Of a DNA stretch of 64,000 nucleotides, positions 32,459 through 42,800 are shown piece by piece. The stretch is from Crocinitomicaceae bacterium. GTDB lineage: Bacteria; Bacteroidota; Bacteroidia; Flavobacteriales_G; Salibacteraceae. Each line of letters opens with the position of its first letter. Within the stretch, counting starts at the first letter, position 1. The notes beneath the pieces are model-generated. The model was given only the letters and a program-made list of their open reading frames with translations, was not told the origin of the DNA and searched no databases. The position numbers and the translations under genes are program-made. The stretch lies in NCBI GenBank assembly GCA_002713215.1, contig PAVO01000005.1:124001-188000 (forward strand), given 5' to 3'.

Positions 32459-35400
32459 ATCTCTTCCATTAATTCTCCCTCAAACCAAATTTGAGTTTTT
32501 GTTAGTTTGCCGCTTTCGTCGTAAAGCAGGGTAGTGCCATGCTTTTCATCGTTCCAATATTCACTTTTCCGTTTCAGCTTCCCATTGGGATGATAATATT
32601 TGCATTCACCTTCCATGTTGTCGCTTTTCATCTGTTGCTCGCTTTTTAAAATACCAGTATCATAATATTCCTTGCGAACTCCTTCGTTGTCTCCGTAGTA
32701 CTGCGGTATCGATTTCCAGAGTTTGCCATTGTCATAGTATACCTTGTAAGGACCATGATAAACGCCATTTACATATTCCACTTCAAATGCCTTTTTACCA
32801 TTGGTGAAGTAGGTAAGTACTTTTCCATTTCCCTTGTCAAATTCTATCATTGGTTTCAATTTGCCGTTGGCATCGGGATAACTGTATCCAATAACCTCTC
32901 CTTTGTAGTAATACCGAACAAAGTACAAGGTCCCATTGGGATTGAAATACTTACTGGCACCTTCTCTAACGTCATCAGCACGATTCGCAATGGTGCTAAT
33001 TTTACCATTAGCATGATAAAAAGTATCCAGGCCATTTAGTTCATCATTGGTGTAGGTTCTCACCCAGTAAGGTTTGCCATTGTCGTGGTAATTGACCCAT
33101 CGCCCTACTTGCTTACCTTGTTTGTAAGCCCCTTCGGAAGACACTTTTTTATTAAGGTGGTACCAGGTCCATTTCCCTTCTCGCTTATCGTCTTTAAAAT
33201 TTGCATTAAGTCGCACATTCCCAGCCCAGAAGTAGGTTACTTTCCCTTGTATATTACCATTTTCGTAATTCTGAATGCTATAAAGTTCTCCGTTGGGGTA
33301 GTGTAATTCGAGCCTTCCATTACCCTTGTCGAATTTTATTTCATTGATCATTTTTCCCTCAGCATCGTACTCTTCTACACCCATTAAGGTTCCTTTGTAA
33401 TAGGTATAGACTCTTTTTAGCTGCTTTCCGTTTTTCCCTTTTACGTAGTAGTAATTTCTGCCATGGATGTTACCGTCCACGTAATATTCTTTTTCGAGCG
33501 TATCTCCCATCGGAGTAGTAATAAAGTACAGGCCCTGAAGGTCCGCATCAATAAAATAAGCTACATGGTTTAAGCGACCATTCTGATGGTATTTTAAATA
33601 GATACTGTCTCTTACTCCTTCATCATAAAATTGCCTAACCCTTATTTTACCATTAGGGTGGTAGGAAAGGTATTCTCCTTCAACTTCACCCTCAACATAA
33701 TCCATCTCGCTCTCCTTAACTCCAATTTCGGTGTAATAAACCCAATGACCGGTACGTCCCTTTTTGTCGAAGCTTCCTGTTCCGTCCAGAATTCCTCTCG
33801 GTGAATAACTTTCGAATTCCAGCACGGCCTTTTCCCTTTCAAAATTGTGGGTCATTCTCCCTTTTTTATCGAAGCTTCTTATGGCCGAGATAATTCCCTT
33901 ATCATACTCATAGGTTTCATACAAGATGCCATCTCTATCGTAATTTTTTACGGTGCCATTTTCCTTACCCGATTCATCCAGCATTTTGACACTCTTAAGC
34001 TTTCCGTTTTTGTAGTAGCTTTTTACTTCACCAATCTCCGACCCTTTTTTGTATTCGGCTTCCTTCTTTAAAATTCCATTGTCGTAGTAGAACTCCCAGC
34101 CTCCGGTCATATCGCCTTTACTCATTTGGCCTGTACTTAGAACCTTGCCATTTCTATGGTAGCTTGTGTATTCACCATCCATGTTATTATCGACATAGAT
34201 AGCTTCGATTGAAAGCTGTTCGTTGTCATAATAGCTCTTATATTCTCCAGCTGCAATTCCTTCTTCGTAGTTGAGTGTAAATTTTATTTTTCCATTCGAA
34301 TGAAACTTCTTTTCAACTCCACTTCGCTGGCCATTTTTAAACTGAAGAATTCCTGATTTCACTCCATTATCGTAGTAGAGCAATACTTCTCCTTCAATTT
34401 TAGAGTCTTCGTTGTATGAATACTGTTGGGTTAAAATGCCAATATCATTGTATTTTTTGTAGACACCTAACAGCTTTCCGTTGTTGTAGTTTGCGGTTTC
34501 ATTTCGAAGCCCGTTTTCAAGGTACCAGTTCCACTCGCCATTTCTCTCTCCTTCAGCATTATATTCTCCCTCGGATAACAGCCTACCGTTAGAATGGAAA
34601 TATTCCCAGTTATTAATTCGGGCAGAGAAATCGTCGTTTACAGGTCCGTACCCATACAAGTGATTGTTTTTGTAAAACGACAGCTGAGTAGGGGTAAAGT
34701 TTTTGTCAACTTTCCTTCGATCAATTAATACGTTTATGGTAATGTTTTCCTTGGCCCAGTTTTGAAACTTCTCAATTGCACCGGAACGTTTTTCAATTTG
34801 TTTTTTTAATCGGGTATTGGTTAGGCTTTGAAAGAAGTAATAGGAGTATCCTTCATAAATATCGTTCTTCCAGATATCATAGAAATTTCGGGTTACAAAA
34901 CGATTCCAGTATGTAGTATCATTTCCCGGATCTTGCATTTTTTCGCACATCAACTGACTTGATTTAATAATCCTAAAATCGAAAGCAGATTTAACCTTGT
35001 ATTTGTCATTTTGCGCTAAACGATTCCTCAGTATCTGGTCTATTTCATCAAAGTATTCAGGGATATCTGGGTCTACAACAACGATGCTATCATTCTTCGA
35101 ATGCTCATCAGACATCATTTTTTCTACGTAGTAGATAATTTCATTGGAAACCTTTGCCTTGGGTTTGATTAATAATGCCATGTGGTAGCTTAATGCAGCA
35201 GCGGTTAGCTGTCCGTTTTGAGCCAACAAATACCCCAGCATCCTGTGATTACTTGTATTGTAGGGGTTCAATTTGAGCGACATCTTATAATAGTCGTAAG
35301 CCTTTTGGTACTCTTTGTTCTTGTAGTACGAATTGGCCAAGTTGCTGAACAACAGATAATCCTTAGGATATTCTTTTATATACTCTTTGTATAAATTGAT

Positions 35401-35772
35401 TGCAGCGGTATAGTTGCCCTGTCTTTTTAATGCCAGCCCTTTAATGTTTATAAAATCCGATGTCTTGTCATTTGGCCTTACCAGGACCTTGTCACAAACT
35501 TCAACGCATTTGGTGTCGTTGCTATCGAGGTAGTAGAAATAGGCAATGTCGTACTGTACGTTGTAATAATTGGTGTCGTTTTCGTTAATTTTACTCAGTA
35601 GTTCAATGGCTTTTTCATAATCGGGTTCATCACCACTATAAAACTCCTGGGCTTCAATTCTGACTTCGCCACTTTCAATAAACTCAAATTCGGTATCCTT
35701 TTGTGCGAATAATTCAATTGTAGCGATGCTGAAGCACAGCATAAATACGCTGGTATATAATGATTTTTTCAT
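32455..35772 (-). CDS. Large TPR and MORN (YwqK-like) repeat protein
   Basis: 1105 residues. Signal peptide (to about 23), then TPR units up to about 190 (for example AFDYYKMSLKLNPYN-type units), a middle segment, and from about 370 to the end more than twenty MORN_2 repeats of the form G-x-x-x-x-Y-x-x-N-G-K-L. These are the repeats of YwqK-family proteins. A secreted or surface scaffold is likely. It starts one base after the epimerase gene and overlaps the next gene by 4 bp, so sugar genes and envelope genes seem co-transcribed. Confidence 0.85.
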   Translation of the reverse strand: MKKSLYTSVFMLCFSIATIELFAQKDTEFEFIESGEVRIEAQEFYSGDEPDYEKAIELLSKINENDTNYYNVQYDIAYFYYLDSNDTKCVEVCDKVLVRPNDKTSDFINIKGLALKRQGNYTAAINLYKEYIKEYPKDYLLFSNLANSYYKNKEYQKAYDYYKMSLKLNPYNTSNHRMLGYLLAQNGQLTAAALSYHMALLIKPKAKVSNEIIYYVEKMMSDEHSKNDSIVVVDPDIPEYFDEIDQILRNRLAQNDKYKVKSAFDFRIIKSSQLMCEKMQDPGNDTTYWNRFVTRNFYDIWKNDIYEGYSYYFFQSLTNTRLKKQIEKRSGAIEKFQNWAKENITINVLIDRRKVDKNFTPTQLSFYKNNHLYGYGPVNDDFSARINNWEYFHSNGRLLSEGEYNAEGERNGEWNWYLENGLRNETANYNNGKLLGVYKKYNDIGILTQQYSYNEDSKIEGEVLLYYDNGVKSGILQFKNGQRSGVEKKFHSNGKIKFTLNYEEGIAAGEYKSYYDNEQLSIEAIYVDNNMDGEYTSYHRNGKVLSTGQMSKGDMTGGWEFYYDNGILKKEAEYKKGSEIGEVKSYYKNGKLKSVKMLDESGKENGTVKNYDRDGILYETYEYDKGIISAIRSFDKKGRMTHNFEREKAVLEFESYSPRGILDGTGSFDKKGRTGHWVYYTEIGVKESEMDYVEGEVEGEYLSYHPNGKIRVRQFYDEGVRDSIYLKYHQNGRLNHVAYFIDADLQGLYFITTPMGDTLEKEYYVDGNIHGRNYYYVKGKNGKQLKRVYTYYKGTLMGVEEYDAEGKMINEIKFDKGNGRLELHYPNGELYSIQNYENGNIQGKVTYFWAGNVRLNANFKDDKREGKWTWYHLNKKVSSEGAYKQGKQVGRWVNYHDNGKPYWVRTYTNDELNGLDTFYHANGKISTIANRADDVREGASKYFNPNGTLYFVRYYYKGEVIGYSYPDANGKLKPMIEFDKGNGKVLTYFTNGKKAFEVEYVNGVYHGPYKVYYDNGKLWKSIPQYYGDNEGVRKEYYDTGILKSEQQMKSDNMEGECKYYHPNGKLKRKSEYWNDEKHGTTLLYDESGKLTKTQIWFEGELMEEI

Positions 35773-35773
35773 A

Positions 35774-36313
35774 TTAAAATGGTGTTTTAAAGTCTTTAAG
35801 TGTCGGGAAAGTAAGGTCTCGATCTGAATGGACTGAATCGTTTACCGGCCAATCAAATCCAAAGCTGTTGTACAAAATGCCACCGTCGTTATCAGGGCTG
35901 TGTACTGTTGAAGTCAGATAGGTCATACAAGTGTGATCTTCCAGGGTGCAAAATCCATGAGCCGTTCCCTTGGGTAAATATACACCTCTATAATTGCTGG
36001 CCGATAACTCAATGCTAGTATACATACTGTAAGTCGGTGAATTTTTTCTAAGATCTAAGATAACATCCAGTAGTTTCCCATGTGTGCAGTAAACAATTTT
36101 AGCGTGGTCGTCAGGTGGATACTGAAAATGCATTCCACGAATTACGTTCTTATTGTTTATGGAATAAAAACTTTCTGCAAAGCTGCCTTCGAGTTCATGT
36201 TCAAGTAAGAAATCTTTATGGAGAGTTTTAACAAATGTTCCTCTGCTGTCTTTTACATGAAAAAAGTCAATTTCATATACACCAGGAAGATCAGTTGCTA
36301 TTATACTATTCAT
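35774..36313 (-). CDS. RmlC-like sugar nucleotide 3,5-epimerase
   Basis: 179 residues of the dTDP-4-dehydrorhamnose 3,5-epimerase family: RGMHFQYPP with catalytic H62, VILDLRKNSPTY, LPKGTAHGF, and MTYLTST with Y132. Because it follows CDP-glucose genes and not rml genes, its substrate is more likely CDP-4-keto-6-deoxyglucose. It overlaps the dehydratase gene by 8 bp. The enzyme would change the ring stereochemistry at C3 and/or C5 before a later reductase that is not in this window. Confidence 0.8.
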   Translation of the reverse strand: MNSIIATDLPGVYEIDFFHVKDSRGTFVKTLHKDFLLEHELEGSFAESFYSINNKNVIRGMHFQYPPDDHAKIVYCTHGKLLDVILDLRKNSPTYSMYTSIELSASNYRGVYLPKGTAHGFCTLEDHTCMTYLTSTVHSPDNDGGILYNSFGFDWPVNDSVHSDRDLTFPTLKDFKTPF

Positions 36314-37391
36314 TAATACCGTAGTAGGTTTTAATTTGATCGAAAGTAAATTCTTTTATGTCTTTTTCATCATGAACTGCCTTATACCATTCCAAGGTAT
36401 AAGATATTGCTTTCTTAGAATCGAATTGCGGAGTCCAATTTAATTCCTTTTTGGCTTTCTCAATATCAAGTCGAAGTAAATTAGCCTCGTGTGGCTGATT
36501 CTGATTGTGAGAAACTTTGTAGTTTCCGCTGCCCCAAATCCTTATGGCTTCTTTTATCAGCTCTTCCACATTCAACTGGTCTTCTACGTTAGGACCAAAA
36601 TTATATGCAGTAGCGTACTTTATTGGATCTTTATCCATATGAGCCCCCAGGGTCAGGTACCCATGCAAAGGTTCCAGTACATGTTGCCAGGGCCTTACAG
36701 CCTTTGGATTTCTTACGATAAGCATTTCGTTGTTAAACAGCGACCGAACCAAATCAGGGATGATTCTATTTCCTGACCAATCTCCACCGCCAATTACATT
36801 TCCGGATCGTACGGTGGCAATGCTCTGTCTATGCAGATTATACTTATCGGGATTAAAAAAAGACGACCGGTATGAAGAAGTAAGCAATTCACAACAAGCT
36901 TTTGAATTGGAGTAGGGGTCAAATCCGCCCATTCTTTCACTTTCTTCGTAAGGTTCTTCCCGCTCAAAGTTTTCGTAAACCTTGTCGGTGGTTATTACAA
37001 TGGTCTTGCAGGGATAGTCCAGGCTTTTTAAGGAGTCCAGCACATGCAGCGTACCCATTACATTGGTTTGGTAGGTTTCTACCGGGTTTTTATACGACTC
37101 CAGCACCAGGGCCTGAGCCGCCATATGAAAAATGAAATCGGGATTGAATTTGGTAATCTCCCGTTCTACTTTATCCCGGTTTCTAACATCTGCTATTACC
37201 GAATCGCAATACAATTCAGCTCTTACCTCGTGGTACAAAGCATTGTGTTCTATTGGAGGAAGGGCATAGCCTTTAACCTCGGCACCCAACAGCTTTAGCA
37301 TAAGGGTCATCCAGGTTCCTTTAAATCCGGTGTGACCGGTTAGAAGAACTCGCTTTCCTTCGTATGTTGACTTTAATTCGTTAAAATTCAA
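36306..37391 (-). CDS. rfbG: CDP-glucose 4,6-dehydratase
   Basis: 361 residues of the extended short-chain dehydrogenase family. The NAD site is TGHTGFKGTW (G19, G22, G25); TTDKVYE lies at 134-140 and Y160-x-x-x-K164 in DPYSNSKACCE. The GHTGFKG signature and the sequence around it are typical of RfbG. It converts CDP-glucose to CDP-4-keto-6-deoxyglucose, the precursor of CDP-deoxysugars for surface glycans. It lies 24 bp after rfbF. Confidence 0.88.
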   Translation of the reverse strand: MNFNELKSTYEGKRVLLTGHTGFKGTWMTLMLKLLGAEVKGYALPPIEHNALYHEVRAELYCDSVIADVRNRDKVEREITKFNPDFIFHMAAQALVLESYKNPVETYQTNVMGTLHVLDSLKSLDYPCKTIVITTDKVYENFEREEPYEESERMGGFDPYSNSKACCELLTSSYRSSFFNPDKYNLHRQSIATVRSGNVIGGGDWSGNRIIPDLVRSLFNNEMLIVRNPKAVRPWQHVLEPLHGYLTLGAHMDKDPIKYATAYNFGPNVEDQLNVEELIKEAIRIWGSGNYKVSHNQNQPHEANLLRLDIEKAKKELNWTPQFDSKKAISYTLEWYKAVHDEKDIKEFTFDQIKTYYGINE

Positions 37392-37415
37392 AATACTCGC
37401 TTTAGTTAATTCTAA

Positions 37416-38189
37416 TTACCAACATTTCCATTTCGGATCTGAATCCCACATGGTATTCAAGTCCTGGTTATCGCGTAAGGTGTCCATGCATTTCCAAAAT
37501 CCATGATGGCGGTATGCTGCCAGCTGATTGTCTTTGGTTAAACCCTCAAGTGGAAAACGTTCCCACATAATATCATCGGAGTTATCGGGGAGGTAATTGA
37601 ATACTTCCGGTTTTAGAATAAAAAAGCCCCCGTTAATCCAGGCGCCATCTTCCTTAGGCTTTTCAATAAATTCATTTACCATGTCATTTTCATCCAGGTC
37701 GATAATTCCAAAACGACTTCCCGGTTGTACAATGCTCATGGTTGCATATCTATTATGACTTCGGTGAAAGGCTAGCTGATCGTCCATATTGATGTCACAC
37801 ACACCATCGCCATAGGTGAGCATAAACTCTTCGTTACCAACATAAGACTGAACTCGTTTGAGTCGACCTGCTGTCATAGTCTCCAATCCGGTGTCAACCA
37901 GGGTAACCTTTATGTTTTCAGCATTCGTTTGATGAACCTCGACCTGGTTATTGGATAAGTCCACGGTAACGTCACTATTGTGGGTAAAATAGTTCAGGAA
38001 ATATTCCTTAATCATGTAACCCTTATAACCCAGGCAAATGATAAACTCGTTGTGGCCCCAGTGCGCGTACTGTTTCATGATGTGCCACAGTATGGGTTTG
38101 CCACCAACTTCAATCATCGGTTTCGGGCGAAGGTGAGATTCTTCCGAAATTCGTGTTCCTTTACCACCTGCAAATACTACGACTTTCAT
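37416..38189 (-). CDS. rfbF: Glucose-1-phosphate cytidylyltransferase
   Basis: 257 residues. The nucleotidyltransferase start is VVFAGGKGTRISEE (A7-R13) with RPKPMIEVGGKPI (K23), and LTYGDGVCDINM holds the metal-binding Asp. It makes CDP-glucose from CTP and glucose-1-phosphate and feeds RfbG. First gene of the minus-strand sugar and envelope gene run. Confidence 0.9.
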   Translation of the reverse strand: MKVVVFAGGKGTRISEESHLRPKPMIEVGGKPILWHIMKQYAHWGHNEFIICLGYKGYMIKEYFLNYFTHNSDVTVDLSNNQVEVHQTNAENIKVTLVDTGLETMTAGRLKRVQSYVGNEEFMLTYGDGVCDINMDDQLAFHRSHNRYATMSIVQPGSRFGIIDLDENDMVNEFIEKPKEDGAWINGGFFILKPEVFNYLPDNSDDIMWERFPLEGLTKDNQLAAYRHHGFWKCMDTLRDNQDLNTMWDSDPKWKCW

Positions 38190-38312
38190 TTCTTGATTTA
38201 AGAGTTAGATTATAGTCACAAATATATCAAAAAGGCTAGGTAAGGCTAGGCAACTTAACCTTTGTTAGCGATTAAATAATCATAGTTTTTCTGGCCTTTG
38301 AACCCTAAATAG

Positions 38313-39803
38313 TTATTTGGTTGCATTGCGAAGTGCTTCGTAGACTTTTAGGAGTCCTATTGCGTCACGCTCACAATATACAAGCAGGTTATCCAGTTGC
38401 TTTTCAATTTCCGTTTTATCGGTCATAGAACGTAGCATTTGGTAGGTGGTAGCCGCCATTCTCCCTGATTGTATCTCCAGATTGCGGTAGTGGTGTTCTT
38501 TTGAAATAGCCGGCAGTACATGCTTCATGCTATGGTATCCCTTCATTTGGGGTAAGTAGTAGTCCTTTTGCTTAATGGGGATAGAAAGGTCAATTATTTT
38601 GTTTTTGACATCCTTTAGGTCTTCCTCAAATTCAGGAAATTGATTGATGAGCCTGTTAATTATGTTTTTTTCGGTCAGTGGATCGTAAACCAGAATGGTG
38701 TTTACCCCGGAAGTAACCTCTAAAAGCCTTTGTGCAAATTCGAGACGAGGGTCGCGGTCTACCGGGCAGATATAACTTACGGGAATCGGTTTTTTACCTT
38801 CTGCTGCCATCTTAATGCCCGCAAATAGGAACGGAATAAGCTCAAATGGGCGGGAATTCCGGAATTGGGGGATAGCGGGGACAAATGCTTCGAAATCGAT
38901 GAATAGAAGCGGGTAGTGGAAACCTTCTAAAAAACGTGCAATAGCATCAGTATTTATCCTGATTTTATTTTGACGCTGAATTTCCTGATTTGTAGAAAGT
39001 TCATGCTTCAATGGAATCTGATTGATTTTTTTAATTCCACTTTTCCAAAATTGAAAGGCAGCAACCTTTGAAAAGCCAACCAAATCAAAAACGGAATTTG
39101 AAGGTACTTTGTCCCAGCATTGTTTTTGGTACGGACAGGGCCTCGGCTCTGTGCAGTGCTGACCGATTTCAATTTTCGGCTTATTGAAACTGTTTAAGGC
39201 CTTGATCTGCTCATTCACGTCCTGTTTTATTTTGGGCAGCAAACGGGTTACTTTTTGAGTAACATTGGTTGGTTTAAATAGCTTGTTACGATTAATGTCT
39301 CCTTGTCTTACGTATTTGTTGTCAATAACTAAAAACGCAATTTTAGAGAGCTTAAATCCGGCTTGTTCAATAACCCAATACTGATAGGCAGCATTTATCA
39401 GGTTCTGCTCTGAGACTCGCGTTGCATTTTTAACGATATAAGCTTCCCAGGCGTCTCCCTTTTTGGATAATATGTGAATATCGCAGAGCAAATCGTTGTA
39501 CTGAAACGTTGCGTGATACAGGGTAGTGATTCCCTTTTGAACTTGTTCTTTCGTTTTCTTTAGTGACTGGCTCCAGTCTTTCTCGTTATCAGTGTTTTGA
39601 ACGTGACAATTAACTCCTCCTGGAAATTGTTTAAAGGCTAATTCCTGAATAGGATTTCCAATGGTTCTGAAAATCTGAGTTTGCTTCTCAATTTCAGGGT
39701 TTACTATGGGTTGGTTTCGATGGTACCACAAGTGTTTCTTACATTGCCAACCTCGGGCAAATGAAGTTTTGGTTAAGGATTTTTCAAATAGAATATCAAC
39801 CAT
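38313..39803 (-). CDS. DUF2779 protein with nuclease-like domains
   Basis: 496 residues. The N-terminal part (TSFARGWQCKKHLWYHRNQP) resembles the start of PD-(D/E)XK/Cas4-like nucleases. The cysteines in HCTEPRPCPYQKQCWDKVP with Cys-12 to 16 region could bind an iron-sulfur cluster. The C-terminal DUF2779 domain starts LLFIDFEAFVPAIPQF (first acidic pair of a DEDD exonuclease) and ends near YCERDAIGLLKVYEAL. Role in DNA or RNA processing is likely, exact function unknown. It stands alone, on the minus strand. Confidence 0.75.
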   Translation of the reverse strand: MVDILFEKSLTKTSFARGWQCKKHLWYHRNQPIVNPEIEKQTQIFRTIGNPIQELAFKQFPGGVNCHVQNTDNEKDWSQSLKKTKEQVQKGITTLYHATFQYNDLLCDIHILSKKGDAWEAYIVKNATRVSEQNLINAAYQYWVIEQAGFKLSKIAFLVIDNKYVRQGDINRNKLFKPTNVTQKVTRLLPKIKQDVNEQIKALNSFNKPKIEIGQHCTEPRPCPYQKQCWDKVPSNSVFDLVGFSKVAAFQFWKSGIKKINQIPLKHELSTNQEIQRQNKIRINTDAIARFLEGFHYPLLFIDFEAFVPAIPQFRNSRPFELIPFLFAGIKMAAEGKKPIPVSYICPVDRDPRLEFAQRLLEVTSGVNTILVYDPLTEKNIINRLINQFPEFEEDLKDVKNKIIDLSIPIKQKDYYLPQMKGYHSMKHVLPAISKEHHYRNLEIQSGRMAATTYQMLRSMTDKTEIEKQLDNLLVYCERDAIGLLKVYEALRNATK

Positions 39804-39883
39804 TTCAATTCCAACAAACTTAGTGCATGATGACCTTGTGAAGAAAAAAGAAATTTGGACTGTCGGTAGAAGAGGAGTACCTA

Positions 39884-42800
39884 TTAATTCAACAGGTAAC
39901 CGATTCGCTTAATTGAATCTAATTCTGCCCTATAACTGCTTTCACTTATTTTTTTGTTGTTTTTGTAATAGTTGTCCCACACAAACCAATCAGTGGTTTC
40001 AACATATTCAGTCATAATTCCCTTAACGTATACCTGGTCACGAGAAATGCTGTAGATCTTTTTGCCTTGATCGAGGTGTTTAATTCTTGGCAACAGGTAA
40101 ACATTAAAAGTACTGTCGGTGGATACTAAATCTCCGCCATCGGTACGCATGCCCAATGCGGAAGAAATAATATCGTTAAAGTCATTCTTTTGTTCGGCAG
40201 CTTCAGCCATGTTCTCATCAATTTTCTTTTTATCCTGGCCTGTTAGGGCAACCCGGGCATTAAAGATTTCGTTAAGTGAGAGCGTTACATCCTGAATTTT
40301 TGCTCTTCGTTCTCCCTGTATTCCAGAAATGGCATTGTGAAAAGTACCCATGAAAACCGACTTCTGTGCCTGGCTTTGGTTCTGACTTCTTTTTTGAGCT
40401 GCTTCTTTTGCTGCACCAGCAGACGATGTGTATTCTTTGTATCCTTTCTCAGAGGTAAACTCGGCTTTTGCAAGGACCGTTTTAGATTTAAGTTGGTATT
40501 CTTTTTTCTTTTTCTTGTCGGGCTTTTCTTCTTCTATAAATAGGTCAGCAATGAAGGATTCTGTAATTGAACCCACTTCGACAAACTCATCCAATTGGGG
40601 GTCATAGGCGATTCTGGCATAGGGTTTAGAGAAAACTTTATTGTTTATGTTCTTCTCATTTTTATTGACAAGTAATAGATTTAGGCTTTTTACCTTTTTG
40701 TCGATTAACCTCTCTTTCTCCTTGGAGGTATTGGTACTCACAGCTGCAAATGTGCTTTGATAACCTTCTTTGATCACCTGCATACGATAGTCTTTTTGAT
40801 ACTCCAGCTTAATGTTATACTTTCCTTTTTTGTCCGAGTATACAGTATCAACTACAACTCCATTGGAGGTGACAATAATCTGAGCATCACCAATGTTCCT
40901 TCCTTTTTGGTCTTTTGCTCTACCTTCCACAGCCAGGTATTGATTATCAGGTGTCGAATTCAATTTTTTAGCATACAATTTTGGTGTTTCATCATCAGTA
41001 ACAAAACGGTTGGTCGATGGGTCATACGTAATTTTTTGCCAATGGTCGTCAAATGCAGCAGGGTTAATTCCAACGTTGGAAGTGGTATATGTTTTTAAGT
41101 CGGGAAGCACCAAAATCTCGCTTTTAGGTTCAAGCGAATCAGGGTAGATGGTGTTGATGTCAGCGGTAACAGGATATAAACCCTTGCCCTCGACTTTTAA
41201 AACCATTTCTCTTTGAACAGGAAGGCCCATATTAAAATTACCCGCACTATCGGTTTTTCCCTCCCCAACTTTTTTCTTTCCTTCATATAGTGCAACACTG
41301 GCACCAGCCACAGGCTGATTCCTTTCGTCATTTACCTTTCCGGCAAGTCTCATATCGGGCTGCTTAGGTTTGTTTTTTTCGGCTTCCAATCTCTTAGCTT
41401 CCTCAATTTGAGCTAATGTTACAGCAGGAATTTCAGGTTCAACAGGTTCCTTGTATTCTATAATTGCCAATGCAAATTGGTCAAACACGGCTGGATCTTC
41501 GACAAACTCCTTGACGGTATCATTAAAATAATACGCCATAGATTCGTTTTGTTCTAGCATCTCCTGACGCATTCTATACCGGTTTCCTTCTTCATCCGAA
41601 ATCTCCATATCTGAATGCAATATTTCCAGGTTCGTACTTGGATGATCTTCCAGATCTGAACCATCCATTCCTTCTGGTACATGGGTATCGAACTTAATTT
41701 GTGTAGCAAAATATTCGTCTGCTTCTACTTCAAGAAAATAGACTTTATTGAGACCTAGGGTAGCGGAATACCGGCCTTTTTTATCCGTGCTAAAGGACGA
41801 AGTCATTGCTCGATCTTTATTTAAGATACGTACGCGAGCATTCGGTACCGATTTTCCATTTCTACTGGGATCTATCACAGCACCACGAATGGTAACAAAG
41901 TTCTTGCTTACTGCGGTATCCGGAACTTCAATAGGGGTATTAAGCTCCGCAATAAAATAGTCTTTGGTAACACTATCATTCACAAATGATTGGTCATTGT
42001 TGCTGTAGTAATATTTGTACATCGGATACTGAAATGCTTTGGGGTTTATATCCGATCGGTCACGGCTTATCAACTCAACATTGGCTTTAACTTCGTTTTT
42101 CTTATCTGTATTGTCGACATCCATGTTGGTGTTGAAAGAGACATAGCTATCGTGATAGTCATTGGTTTTAAACCTAACATGGACAATGGATTGATAGGGT
42201 AGATCAACTTTAAAGTAATTGGAATCAACCACTACCTCTTCGACCAAAACATCGCCGTCGCGAACCTGAATATTGGTATTTTTAAAAGCGGTTCCTTCGC
42301 GAGAAGTCAAATAGCCACTAAACTGCATGCGCCGATTTCCAACCATCAATTCGTTGGTAAATCGTGTTGCCACTGCTGGGTTTTCAACAAAATCATCGCT
42401 TCCCTCAAAGTGTTCTACCCGGGCAATTGGTTTGTCAAATGCATCTTCGTTAACGGTAGTATCCACTTTATTTACAAGTGTAAAATCCTGTTTAACAACA
42501 TAGTCGTTACCTGAATTGCTCTCCGGTTTTACCTTGGTGTTGACCATGGCAAAGGATTCATAGTGGTTGTCTGAAACGAATTTCAACTTAACCTTGTTCA
42601 TCAAGGGTAAGGAAATTTTATAAGAACCATCTTCGTTCGATTGAGTTTCTGCCAATAAAAAGCCTAAAGTATCTTCCGCCAGGATTCGCACCCTGAATGT
42701 ATCGACTAGTGTATCCTGAAAAACTCCGGACACATACATTTCTCCAACATTTGGTTTTATAACCTCATCCAAATAGGCAGTTACACTTTCCACATCCTCA

